DNA of 64,000 bases from Chryseobacterium luteum (GTDB lineage Bacteria; Bacteroidota; Bacteroidia; Flavobacteriales; Weeksellaceae): the NCBI RefSeq assembly GCF_000737785.1, contig NZ_JPRO01000014.1, positions 62,001 through 126,000 on the forward strand, in the 5' to 3' direction. The translations under genes were made by a program, and so were the position numbers. The notes beneath the pieces were generated by a model. That model had not been told where the DNA came from. It did not search any database and saw nothing but the letters and a program-made list of their open reading frames with translations. This document shows, piece after piece, positions 45,795 to 53,547 of the stretch; within the stretch, counting starts at the first letter, position 1; every line of letters begins with the position of its first letter.

Positions 45795-46760
45795 ATGGAA
45801 TCCTATACGGAAAGAATATTGATTACAGGTGCTTTGGGACAGATCGGCACCGAACTGACCAACAGGCTTGTTGAAATTCACGGAGCTGATAATGTAGTAG
45901 CATCAGGATTGGACAGATGGCAAAAGGGAATTACTGCTGCGGGACATTATGAAAGAATGGATGTTACCAATACACAGTTAGTGAGACAGGTCGTTAAAGA
46001 CTATGAGATCACAACAGTGTATCATTTGGCCTCACTTTTATCAGGAACCTCAGAAAAGCAGCCTGTTTTTGCATGGAAACTGAACCTTGAGCCTCTTCTT
46101 CATTTTTGTGAAATGGCAAAGGAAGGGCTTCTTAAAAAGATCTTCTGGCCGAGCTCAATTGCGGTATTCGGGAAAGGAATTCCAAAACAGAATGTGGGGC
46201 AGGATGTGGTTTTGAATCCTACAACAGTTTACGGAATCTCTAAAATGGCAGGAGAAAAGTGGTGCGAATATTATTTCGATAAGCATGGAGTAGATGTAAG
46301 AAGTATCAGATATCCGGGACTTATTTCCTGGAAAACGCCTGCAGGAGGAGGTACTACAGATTATGCCGTAGAGATCTTTTACGAAGCGATAGAAGAGGGG
46401 AAATATACAAGTTTTATTTCTGAAGAAACGGGAATGCCTATGCTTTATATGGATGATGCAATCAATGCAACATTGAAATTAATGGAAGCTCCGAAGGAAA
46501 ATCTTACCGTCCGTTCGTCTTATAATTTAGGAGGAATGTCATTTACACCGAAAGAACTGGCAGAAGAAATCAGGAAAGAAATTCCGGAATTTTCTATTGA
46601 TTATAAGCCGGATTTCAGACAGGCCATTGCCGATTCTTGGCCGGCTTCCATTGATGATTCGGTAGCGAAAAAAGACTGGGGACTGACGTATGATTTCGGA
46701 ATTTCTGAAATGACTAAGGACATGATCAGCAATCTTAAAGTGAAACTGAATAAAAATTAG
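45795..46760 (+). CDS. L-threonine 3-dehydrogenase (SDR/epimerase type)
   Basis: 321-residue extended SDR enzyme. The NAD-binding loop is ILITGALGQIGTEL (about residues 8-21), the catalytic Tyr-Lys is in TVYGISKMAGEKWCEYYF, with KKIFWPSSIAVFG and VRSIRYPGLISWKTPAGGGTTDYAVEIFY. The last block and IADSWPASIDDS near the end are typical of the SDR-type threonine dehydrogenases known from Flavobacterium. These oxidise L-threonine to 2-amino-3-ketobutyrate. The start follows the promoter position. Confidence 0.9.
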   Translation: MESYTERILITGALGQIGTELTNRLVEIHGADNVVASGLDRWQKGITAAGHYERMDVTNTQLVRQVVKDYEITTVYHLASLLSGTSEKQPVFAWKLNLEPLLHFCEMAKEGLLKKIFWPSSIAVFGKGIPKQNVGQDVVLNPTTVYGISKMAGEKWCEYYFDKHGVDVRSIRYPGLISWKTPAGGGTTDYAVEIFYEAIEEGKYTSFISEETGMPMLYMDDAINATLKLMEAPKENLTVRSSYNLGGMSFTPKELAEEIRKEIPEFSIDYKPDFRQAIADSWPASIDDSVAKKDWGLTYDFGISEMTKDMISNLKVKLNKN

Positions 46761-46844
46761 TTACTTAAAGTTAATGTTTAAATAAATTATATTTTAACAT
46801 CTGATTTTTAATTAATTATAAATATTATCTAAAATTTAATTTAA

Positions 46845-47597
46845 ATGATTTTACTGACTTTTAACATCTTGAATACGGAAGCAGAGGCGAAAAAAAATGT
46901 AGAAATTTCTGATGTGGAAAGACTGAAAATCACAGAAGACAATACAAAAGCTATTCTTCGGATTTTAGATATTCATGACATAAAAGCAAGTTTTTTTGTA
47001 GAGATTTCTATCGCAGAAAAACTGCGGAACCTAATAAAAGCAATTTCATCCAAAGGGCATGAAATTGCTTTTTATAATTTGAATTCCCCTCTTCAGGAAA
47101 TTGAAGATGTTAAGAAGGATATTCAGGATCTTCTGGAAAAACAGGTGAGGGGAATCAGGCAGAAAGATTTCAAACTTCCTCAGCAGGATCTGAAATCGCT
47201 GGAGTTTAATTATGTCTCCAATATTGATAATGCCGATATCCTTTTTCCGTTCAAAAGACTGAAAAGAGATACGGAAATTAATGAAGAAGACGGACTGAGT
47301 ATTGTCCCGGAAAGTATCTCGCCATACAGCCAGCTGCCGTATAACGATTTTGTATTTCAGATCCTGCCGATGAAGTATTATCAGAGTATGGTTTTTGAAA
47401 CCCTTAAAAATGATGGTTTCGTTTTAATTTATCTCAATTCCTGGCAGTTTACAGATTTTAAAAAATACAGATTCGATATTCCTTTTTACAGAAGCCTGTT
47501 TTCGGGCAAAAAAATGGAAGATAAACTGGATGCCCTCCTTACCTGGATCAACGAGAAGGAACTTGCCACTTCCCGGATGAAGGATTATATTTTTTAG
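46845..47597 (+). CDS. Polysaccharide deacetylase-like protein, metal motif degenerate
   Basis: 250-residue protein with the outline of the NodB/polysaccharide deacetylase fold: MILLTFNILNTE at the first strand, NTKAILRILDIHDIKASFFVEISIAE and ISSKGHEIAFYNLNSP at motif 2. In active enzymes motif 2 reads GHEI(A/G)xHxxxH. Here the two zinc histidines are replaced (FYNLN) and motif 1 lacks the Asp-Asp pair. No signal peptide. It is probably catalytically altered; the role is unknown. Confidence 0.65.
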   Translation: MILLTFNILNTEAEAKKNVEISDVERLKITEDNTKAILRILDIHDIKASFFVEISIAEKLRNLIKAISSKGHEIAFYNLNSPLQEIEDVKKDIQDLLEKQVRGIRQKDFKLPQQDLKSLEFNYVSNIDNADILFPFKRLKRDTEINEEDGLSIVPESISPYSQLPYNDFVFQILPMKYYQSMVFETLKNDGFVLIYLNSWQFTDFKKYRFDIPFYRSLFSGKKMEDKLDALLTWINEKELATSRMKDYIF

Positions 47598-47610
47598 TTG
47601 GCAGATTGTA

Positions 47611-47875
47611 GGGATTAGGGATTGTGTTGAAGGTTAAAATTCTGGTCTTTTTGATTTGGATTTTACACAATAAATGGTCAATGGTGAATTTTGCTTTGCA
47701 AGTGAGTGGGGAATGATATATTCAAGAAATAAGAGTCAAGATTTTAGGGATTAGGGATTGTGTCGAAGGTTGAAATCCCGGTTTTTGATTTGGATTTTAT
47801 TACAGAATAAATGTCAATGGTGAATTTTGCTTCGCAGGTAATGGTGGAGGATAGCTTCAAGAAACAAGATGCTAA
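47611..47875. repeat. Tandem duplication, two diverged copies of about 136 bases
   Basis: Copy 1 begins GGGATTAGGGATTGTGTTG at 47611. Copy 2 begins with the same sequence (one change) at 47747, exactly where copy 1 ends. Both continue through AAGGTT, TTGATTTGGATTTTA, CAATGGTGAATTTTGCTT and TTCAAGAAA. Confidence 0.8.
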
Positions 47876-47912
47876 ATGTCAGGCATAAGACAATTATTCG
47901 TTAACTTAACTA

Positions 47913-47990
47913 CTAAAAACTAAAAACTAAAAACTAAAAACTAAAAACTAAAAACCAAAAACCAACAACCAGCAACCAGCAACCAGCAAC
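47913..47990. repeat. Heptamer tandem repeat (CTAAAAA) grading into CCAGCAA repeats
   Basis: About six units of CTAAAAA, then CCAAAAA and CCAGCAA variants. Simple-sequence tract in non-coding DNA. Confidence 0.85.
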
Positions 47991-48054
47991 ACTCCTCTCA
48001 ACTCATTTACTCTAAACCCCTCAAACTCTCTCACCCCGTAACCCGCAACCCAAT

Positions 48055-49260
48055 CTAGCTCAACTCAAAAAGTGTAATTTCCGGCAGAACGCCCACTCTT
48101 CCGGGATAACCCAGAACACCGAATCCTCTGTTGACATACAGTAGTTTGCCTTCGCTTTCATACAAATCAGCCCATTTCGGGTAACGGTATTGTACCGGAG
48201 ACCATTTTACATTTTTCAGGTCCAGTCCGAACTGCATCCCATGCGTATGTCCTGAAAGGGTAAGATGAATGTTTCCGGGGTGTTTTTTAACGACATAATC
48301 GAAGTGGGTAGGGTCGTGACTCATTAAGATTTTTGGAGCGGATTCCGGCACACCTTTTAATGCGTCATCAATTTTTCCGAATTGGGGAAACGGCTTAAGT
48401 CCCCAGTTTTCAACACCGAGAATGTACAGCTTTTCTCCGTTTCTTTCAATAACTCTGTTTTCATTTCTCAGCATATCAAAACCTGCCTGTTTTTCATACT
48501 CGATAAGAGTATCAAGGTTTTTCTTTTTGGCATCTTGAGAAGTCCAGGTTACATAATCTCCGTAATCGTGATTTCCCAACACGGCAAGTTTGCCGTCCTT
48601 TGCCCTGATCTTTGAAAATAAGGGAATAAACGGCTTGAATTCATCTGCAATGTTATTCACCATATCTCCGGTGAAAAGAACCAGATCAGGGTTTTGTTCA
48701 TTGATCAGGTCAATCGCATGCTGTAGTTTAGACGGATCGGAAAAACTTCCGCTGTGAACATCGGAAATCTGGATCACTTTGTAGCCTTTAAAGCTTTTTG
48801 ACAGACCGGGGATTTTTACTTTTATTTTTCTTACGGTATGTCTGTATTTTCCGAACGTAATTCCGTCTATGAAAAGAGCAGAAAGAACTCCTCCAAGGCC
48901 CAATCCTACGATACTCAGGAATTTTCTTCTTTCAGGGAAAAAGTGTTCTTTAGGTTGCGTAAGGCCTGCCAGGTAGCTTCCGGTTCTGAAAATATCATCA
49001 ATTAATAAAAACAGAACCACGAAAATTTTAGGCATAATGAAGATCAGGAATAACGAAATCATGATTTGAGCTCTCATGGTACTTCTGTCTGATCGTTGGA
49101 AATGAGTTACTTCATAGGCGAAGATTCCGTAAACGGCCAGAGATGCCACCCAGTATCCCAGTCTTATCCAGAAATTGTCAGTTAATGTTCTTATAGCCTG
49201 ATAGATATAAACCTCTAAAAAGAGGAAGATGGCGGCGATGATTAAAAAATTTCTCTGCAT
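48055..49260 (-). CDS. Membrane-anchored metallophosphoesterase
   Basis: 401 residues: four hydrophobic N-terminal segments to about residue 140, then a calcineurin-like domain. Metal-binding motifs are KVIQISDVHSGSF, VLFTGDMVNN, VLGNHDYGDY, LMSHDPTHFD and LTLSGHTHGMQFG, a complete set. Enzymes of this YkuE/LpxH-like arrangement act on phospholipid or UDP-sugar phosphoesters on the cytoplasmic face or in the periplasm. The substrate is unknown. It lies 66 bases downstream of the KAS III-like gene on the same strand. Confidence 0.88.
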   Translation of the reverse strand: MQRNFLIIAAIFLFLEVYIYQAIRTLTDNFWIRLGYWVASLAVYGIFAYEVTHFQRSDRSTMRAQIMISLFLIFIMPKIFVVLFLLIDDIFRTGSYLAGLTQPKEHFFPERRKFLSIVGLGLGGVLSALFIDGITFGKYRHTVRKIKVKIPGLSKSFKGYKVIQISDVHSGSFSDPSKLQHAIDLINEQNPDLVLFTGDMVNNIADEFKPFIPLFSKIRAKDGKLAVLGNHDYGDYVTWTSQDAKKKNLDTLIEYEKQAGFDMLRNENRVIERNGEKLYILGVENWGLKPFPQFGKIDDALKGVPESAPKILMSHDPTHFDYVVKKHPGNIHLTLSGHTHGMQFGLDLKNVKWSPVQYRYPKWADLYESEGKLLYVNRGFGVLGYPGRVGVLPEITLFELS

Positions 49261-49326
49261 GATAAATCTAAAAAAAGCACAAAGAATATGTTTCCCTGTG
49301 CTTTATATTTTATTAATTAAATATTT

Positions 49327-50394
49327 TTAAGGAAATCTGTAAACAATAGCATTGATGTTCATTCCGGCCCCTACCGAAGTCATCACAATGTTACCTTTAT
49401 CTTTAAACGTTTGACCTTGCATTTTTCCTTTAATTATTAAATCATACATGGTAGGAATGGTTGCCACAGATGTATTTCCAAGGTCCTGGATTGTCATAGG
49501 GGAGATGGCGTGGTCATAATCCTTCACATCATAAAGCTTGTGAAGTCTTTCGATCATGGCGTAATCCATTTTGGCATTAGCCTGGTGAATAAGGATCTTA
49601 TCAATGTCTTCTATGGAAAGTCCTGCATCCTCTATTGTTTCCTTAATGGCCGAAGGGACATTCTTAAGGGCGTACTCATAGATCTTTCTTCCCTGCATTC
49701 TTACGTAAAGGCGTCTTTGGTCTACATTCTGGTTGATGGAAGGAGCGTTTTCAAGATAGTTCAACTCCGGACCGTTGTCGCAGATCGTATTGCGGGCGAT
49801 GATGCCTACATTTTCTTCATCGGTAGCCTGTACCACTACTGCACCGGCACCGTCAGCAAAGATCATTCGGTTTCTGTCATGCGGGTCGGTAACACGGCTT
49901 AGTGTTTCTGCTCCTACCACAAGAATGGTTTTTGCGGCTTTCGCTTTAATCAGGTTGTCGGCAAGGATCATGGCTTCCACCCATCCCGGACATCCGAAAA
50001 TCATATCATATGTAATACATTTCCTGTTTTTAATGCCCAGCCTGTTTTTTACTCTTGCTGCCATATTCGGCATAAAATTCACATATCCGTCTACGGTAAC
50101 TTCCCCGAAGTTGCTTGCGTAAATGATATAATCCACTTGCTCTCCATCCACTTTAGCGTCCTCAAGAGCAGCTTTGGCAGCCTCAGAGCCGATCAGCGAG
50201 TTGGAAAGATCATCTTCAATAAATCTTCTGTTTTCTATTTCTGTGATTTCTACAAACTTTGCGATGGTTTCTTCTGCAGGTTTTTCAATCTTAACTCCGT
50301 CTTCAGTGTAGAACTCAGAATCCATGAAATACTCTCTACCAATAACTCTGTTAGGAATATAGGACCCGGAACCAATAATGATCGTATTCGGCAT
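49327..50394 (-). CDS. 3-oxoacyl-ACP synthase III-family protein
   Basis: 355-residue thiolase-fold enzyme of the FabH type. The nucleophile is Cys135 in DMIFGCPGWVEA. The catalytic His lies in ILIHQANAKMDYAM, and the Asn lies in LGNTSVATIPTM. The Cys is set in FGCPGW rather than the ACSGF of housekeeping FabH, and the protein is about 25 residues longer, so it is probably a specialised paralog, e.g. for branched or long acyl chains or a polyene pigment. Precise acyl specificity cannot be read. Confidence 0.85.
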   Translation of the reverse strand: MPNTIIIGSGSYIPNRVIGREYFMDSEFYTEDGVKIEKPAEETIAKFVEITEIENRRFIEDDLSNSLIGSEAAKAALEDAKVDGEQVDYIIYASNFGEVTVDGYVNFMPNMAARVKNRLGIKNRKCITYDMIFGCPGWVEAMILADNLIKAKAAKTILVVGAETLSRVTDPHDRNRMIFADGAGAVVVQATDEENVGIIARNTICDNGPELNYLENAPSINQNVDQRRLYVRMQGRKIYEYALKNVPSAIKETIEDAGLSIEDIDKILIHQANAKMDYAMIERLHKLYDVKDYDHAISPMTIQDLGNTSVATIPTMYDLIIKGKMQGQTFKDKGNIVMTSVGAGMNINAIVYRFP

Positions 50395-50466
50395 TCGTTT
50401 ATATGATTTTTTTTAAAGATGCAAAGTTAATAATTAATATTAATAACGGAGAATTAAAAATATTAT

Positions 50467-50474
50467 TAAATTTG
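50467..50474 (+). promoter_or_regulatory. -7 element (TAAATTTG) of the menG-porT operon
   Basis: TAnnTTTG match 23 bases upstream of the ATG at 50498. Confidence 0.4.
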
Positions 50475-50497
50475 CAAAAATTGTACTTTACAATCGT

Positions 50498-51067
50498 ATG
50501 AAAAACAACTCGTCCTTAAAAGGCTTACTTATTGCAGCTGTGGTGTTTATCGTTGCCTTTGGGGTCTACTTCTTTTTTTTAGCCAAGAGAAATTATTTTG
50601 TAGTAGACAACCCTACTCCCAATACCTATTATTTTAAGATCAATAACGGTTCCGAAGGGGTTATTTCTGCAGGGCAGTATGTTCATGTAGATTTAAAGAA
50701 GGGAAAAAACTCCATTAAAGTTTTCGACCAGAATAAGAAAATGCTGTATGATTCTGCATTTGAAGTCAATAAAATCCGAGGGCTTATTAATATCGCCCAT
50801 GAGGATTATTATATTAATGATCAATATTATGGGTATAATCTTAAAAAAGATTCATTACTTTTGGCCCTGGACAAAATCACAATTGACGGGAAAGATTATT
50901 TTGGAGGAGCAAGACGCTTCAATAAGCTTTACACGGAAGATTTTTATTACAATGTAGACGAAGATTATGATAAAGTGATCAAAAACATCCAAAAGGTGGA
51001 ATCAAGATCAAAGATCTTCAGAAAGCAGGATTTCCTAAATTATTACAAAGAATATTACAAGTTTTAA
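50498..51067 (+). CDS. Membrane-anchored hypothetical protein
   Basis: 189 residues with one N-terminal transmembrane segment (LKGLLIAAVVFIVAFGVYFFFLAKR, about 8-32) and a soluble domain facing the periplasm that contains PNTYYFKINNGSEGVISAGQYVHVDL and repeated Tyr/Asp-rich segments (INDQYYGYNLKKDS). No family recognised. It is the first gene of a probable operon with menG and porT, with only three bases to menG. Confidence 0.7.
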   Translation: MKNNSSLKGLLIAAVVFIVAFGVYFFFLAKRNYFVVDNPTPNTYYFKINNGSEGVISAGQYVHVDLKKGKNSIKVFDQNKKMLYDSAFEVNKIRGLINIAHEDYYINDQYYGYNLKKDSLLLALDKITIDGKDYFGGARRFNKLYTEDFYYNVDEDYDKVIKNIQKVESRSKIFRKQDFLNYYKEYYKF

Positions 51068-51070
51068 GTT

Positions 51071-51802
51071 TTGACAAAAGATATTACCAAAGTTACTCCC
51101 TACAACTCCGAGGCTACCAAGAAAAGCCAGGTAGAGGATATGTTCGACAATATTGCGCCGAAGTATGACCTTCTGAATCGTGTTTTATCAATGAAAATTG
51201 ATATTATATGGAGGAATACACTGGTGAAAATGATGAAAAAAGACAATCCGCAGGAAGTGCTGGATGTGGCTACAGGAACGGGAGATTTAGCAATCACGAT
51301 TCAAAAAGGAACCGATGCGAAAGTAATTGGTCTGGATTTATCACAACAAATGCTAAATGTTGGCGTTATTAAAATAAAAAAACTTAAATTAGACGGCAAA
51401 ATTTCCATGCAAAAGGGAGATGCAGAAAATTTACCTTTCGAGGACAATAGATTCGATGCTGTTTCCGTTGCATTTGGAGTGAGGAATTTTGAAAACCTTA
51501 CCAAAGGTTTGGCAGAATTGAGAAGAGTAGTTAAAGATAACAAAAGTGTTTACATACTGGAGTTTTCAAAGGTTGAGGGGTTCTTAGGTCCATTTTATAT
51601 GTTTTATTTCAAAAATATATTACCTGCCATCGGCAGGCTGGTTTCCAAAGATAATAGGGCATATACATACCTTCCGGATTCTGTAAATGCTTTTCCTTTC
51701 GGGGAGAAGATGAAACAAATTCTTTTAGATACAGGATTTAAGAAAGTAGAATATAAAAAGTTAAGTTTAGGTATAGCCACAATTTATAAAGCAACAAAGT
51801 AA
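51071..51802 (+). CDS. menG: Demethylmenaquinone methyltransferase
   Basis: 243-residue UbiE/MenG enzyme that makes the last methylation of menaquinone with SAM. Signatures are MFDNIAPKYDLLNRVLSMKID, VLDVATGTGDLAI (motif I), GLDLSQQML, FDAVSVAFGVRNFENL and LEFSKVEGF. The start is a TTG at 51071, four bases after the previous stop (TAAGTTTTG). Menaquinone would feed the bd oxidase encoded at 30483-32827. It is followed by porT with a three-base gap. Confidence 0.94.
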   Translation: MTKDITKVTPYNSEATKKSQVEDMFDNIAPKYDLLNRVLSMKIDIIWRNTLVKMMKKDNPQEVLDVATGTGDLAITIQKGTDAKVIGLDLSQQMLNVGVIKIKKLKLDGKISMQKGDAENLPFEDNRFDAVSVAFGVRNFENLTKGLAELRRVVKDNKSVYILEFSKVEGFLGPFYMFYFKNILPAIGRLVSKDNRAYTYLPDSVNAFPFGEKMKQILLDTGFKKVEYKKLSLGIATIYKATK

Positions 51803-51805
51803 CCT

Positions 51806-52588
51806 ATGAATAAATTTCTATTAAGAGCACTGGTTTTAGCCTCAGTCAATATTGCAGTTTTTGCAGATGCACAATTCAGAACCCGAAACAGAATGGATAA
51901 GTTGGAAGACTTTGACGAGCAGAAATTCAGCTGGGGGTTTTATTTGAACGGCAACAGGCTGGACTACCGTATCGTCCTACATCCAAGATATGGTTCGGAA
52001 GGTAATCAGAATCTTGTTAAATCCAAAGAAAGCTACAGCTTCGGGGCGGGGTTGATCGCCAAATGGAGACTGAATGACTATCTGGATTTAAGACTGGAGC
52101 CAGGCTTGCAATTTGCTCAGAGGCAGTTGACTTTCAATACCCAGTCCAATGACCAGTACGCAGCAGGAACATTAACGAACCCGCCTTTTATCCCAATTCC
52201 TTTAACTGAAAAGGACAGGGTAAGAGAGATCAAATCTACACTGGTAGACATTCCCGTATTGCTGGAACTTCACGGTCAGAGATGGTACAATTCCAGACCT
52301 TATATTGCGGCAGGGGTGAACTATGTAGTTAACCTTCAGTCCAATTCAGATTCTGAGGATGACAACATGCAGCAGGTTTTCAGGTCTACTACGCATAATT
52401 TTGCATGGTCGGCTGAAATGGGAATCCAGTTTTATTTCAATAAATTTAAACTTACTCCGGCTATCAGAGGAACATTCTTCATGAACAACGAGAAAGTGGC
52501 AGATAATGCAAATACACCTCCATACTGGGCGACAGCAATGTCTACACTTCAGACAAGAGCAGTAATGTTTGTTCTGAAATTTGAATAA
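51806..52588 (+). CDS. porT: PorT-family outer-membrane protein of the type IX secretion system
   Basis: 260-residue protein with a signal peptide (MNKFLLRALVLASVNIAVFADAQ) and an amphipathic beta-barrel (SWGFYLNGNRLDYRI, DYLDLRLEPGLQFAQRQLTF, GMGIQFYFNKFKLTPAIRG-like strands, ending AVMFVLKFE with a terminal aromatic). Length, start and gene order after menG fit PorT, needed for T9SS secretion and gliding in this phylum. It would serve the three T9SS-tailed proteins encoded at 24211-30401. Confidence 0.85.
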   Translation: MNKFLLRALVLASVNIAVFADAQFRTRNRMDKLEDFDEQKFSWGFYLNGNRLDYRIVLHPRYGSEGNQNLVKSKESYSFGAGLIAKWRLNDYLDLRLEPGLQFAQRQLTFNTQSNDQYAAGTLTNPPFIPIPLTEKDRVREIKSTLVDIPVLLELHGQRWYNSRPYIAAGVNYVVNLQSNSDSEDDNMQQVFRSTTHNFAWSAEMGIQFYFNKFKLTPAIRGTFFMNNEKVADNANTPPYWATAMSTLQTRAVMFVLKFE

Positions 52589-52608
52589 GAAATAATACCA
52601 TAAAATAC

Positions 52609-52639
52609 AAAAGGAGGTGCCAATGCATCTCCTTTTTTT
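52609..52639 (+). terminator. Terminator after porT
   Basis: AAAAGGAGGTGC-CAA-TGCATCTCCTTTT, followed by TTT. Confidence 0.7.
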
Positions 52640-52671
52640 CGTGCCTAATCAAAATATAGAGACTTTTATTT

Positions 52672-52700
52672 TTGTTACTGTTATTATTTTTTTACTTTTG
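52672..52700 (+). promoter_or_regulatory. Promoter of the zapA operon
   Basis: TTG at 52672-52674, 18-base spacer, TACTTTTG at 52693-52700 (exact TAnnTTTG), then the ATG at 52729. Confidence 0.55.
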
Positions 52701-52728
52701 CTATTAGTTAGAATATAGAAAACCTGAA

Positions 52729-53031
52729 ATGCTTCAAGATTTAGAAAATAATTTTTCAGAATTAGAGAAAAAGATTTTACTTTTACAAAAGAACTATAAA
52801 AATCTTACTGAAAGATTATCTGAATTAACAGTTGAGCATGAAGAACTGAAAATGAAATATGATGAGGAAAGAAGAAGAAATCAGGTATTAGCAGAAGAAC
52901 AGAAAAATATAAAATTGTATTCAGCAATATCGGGGAATCCCGAGCACAACAGATTAATGAAAAACCATATCAACAGATTGGTAAAAGAAATTGATTTCTG
53001 TATTGCACAGCTTCAAAACAGTGGATTATAA
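52729..53031 (+). CDS. Coiled-coil protein encoded with ZapA
   Basis: 100 residues, almost entirely heptad-patterned coiled coil (LEKKILLLQKNYKNLTERLSEL to about residue 65), with a basic C-terminal part (NHINRLVKEIDFCIAQLQ). Its stop overlaps the zapA start by one base (TAATG). By size, coiled coil and context it resembles ZapB-like partners of ZapA at the division ring, but sequence identity to ZapB is not evident. Confidence 0.75.
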   Translation: MLQDLENNFSELEKKILLLQKNYKNLTERLSELTVEHEELKMKYDEERRRNQVLAEEQKNIKLYSAISGNPEHNRLMKNHINRLVKEIDFCIAQLQNSGL

Positions 53032-53318
53032 TGGATGTAAGAAGAATAACCATCAACATTGCAGGAAGGGTATATCCGCTGAACGTACCGGCCGCAGAGG
53101 AAGAGACTCTGCGTAAAGTAGGAAAGCAGATTGAAAGTATGATTAAAGATTTTGAACAGAACTTCGATGTAAGAGACAAACAGGATGCTTTGGCTATGTG
53201 TGCCCTGAAACTGGGAACCAATGCTGAGGTAGTTTCTCTTAACTACGAAAAAAATATAAATTTTACCAACGAAAGATTAGTGAAAATTAATCAGTCGTTG
53301 AATGAATTTGGGAAATAG
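53031..53318 (+). CDS. zapA: Cell division protein ZapA
   Basis: 95-residue FtsZ-associated protein: IAGRVYPLNVPAAEEETLRKVGKQIESMIKDFEQ is the ZapA globular domain, followed by a coiled coil (DKQDALAMCALKLGTNAEVV). ZapA cross-links FtsZ filaments at the septum. It is coupled to the coiled-coil gene and followed by the 6S RNA, the same neighbour as in gamma-proteobacteria. Confidence 0.9.
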   Translation: MDVRRITINIAGRVYPLNVPAAEEETLRKVGKQIESMIKDFEQNFDVRDKQDALAMCALKLGTNAEVVSLNYEKNINFTNERLVKINQSLNEFGK

Positions 53319-53335
53319 ATTTTTTTCCCGACAGA

Positions 53336-53508
53336 CTGCCTACAATAATTCTAACACATTTAAGGTAAACTCAACGCTAAACAATTACCGAGCAAATGTC
53401 CGCTGAATGGCGTGCCGGGTCTCCCGGATTACAGACAGTGGAAATCAGTTCAAATCGTGTTGATTAGGAGTTTACTCTCAATCCCTGAATTGTTGTAGGT
53501 TTTTTTTA
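53336..53508 (+). ncRNA. ssrS: 6S RNA (6S-Flavo type)
   Basis: Between zapA and rny. The ends CCTACAATAATTC (53339-53351) and GAATTGTTGTAGG (53487-53499) pair over 13 positions (one G-T) and are followed by TTTTTTTT, so the closing stem is also a terminator. Inside, GTAAACTC pairs with GAGTTTAC, and a large central loop with a CCGGGTCTCCCGG hairpin follows. This long rod with a central bubble is the 6S architecture that mimics an open promoter and binds RNA polymerase. The exact 5' end is not visible. Confidence 0.85.
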
Positions 53509-53547
53509 TTTAGATAAGTGTAAGACAATTAAAACTCAATATATATT

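Larger units (their letters stand above)
47598..48054. other. Repeat-rich intergenic region
   Basis: 457 bases with no supported gene. It holds a tandem duplication of about 136 bases and then a 7-mer repeat tract, listed separately. The remaining 60 bases before the phosphoesterase stop are C/A-rich low complexity. Confidence 0.7.

Noticed and set aside
47913-47990. Possible CRISPR array (short repeats)
   Set aside because: Units are 7 bases with no spacers and no cas genes; a simple tandem tract.
49327-50394. Housekeeping FabH
   Set aside because: The Cys motif and the extra length differ from typical FabH, so only the family is called.
53399-53460. Part of a tRNA-like or tmRNA-like structure
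   Set aside because: The folds fit 6S RNA (closing stem, bubble and terminator); no CCA end or acceptor stem.
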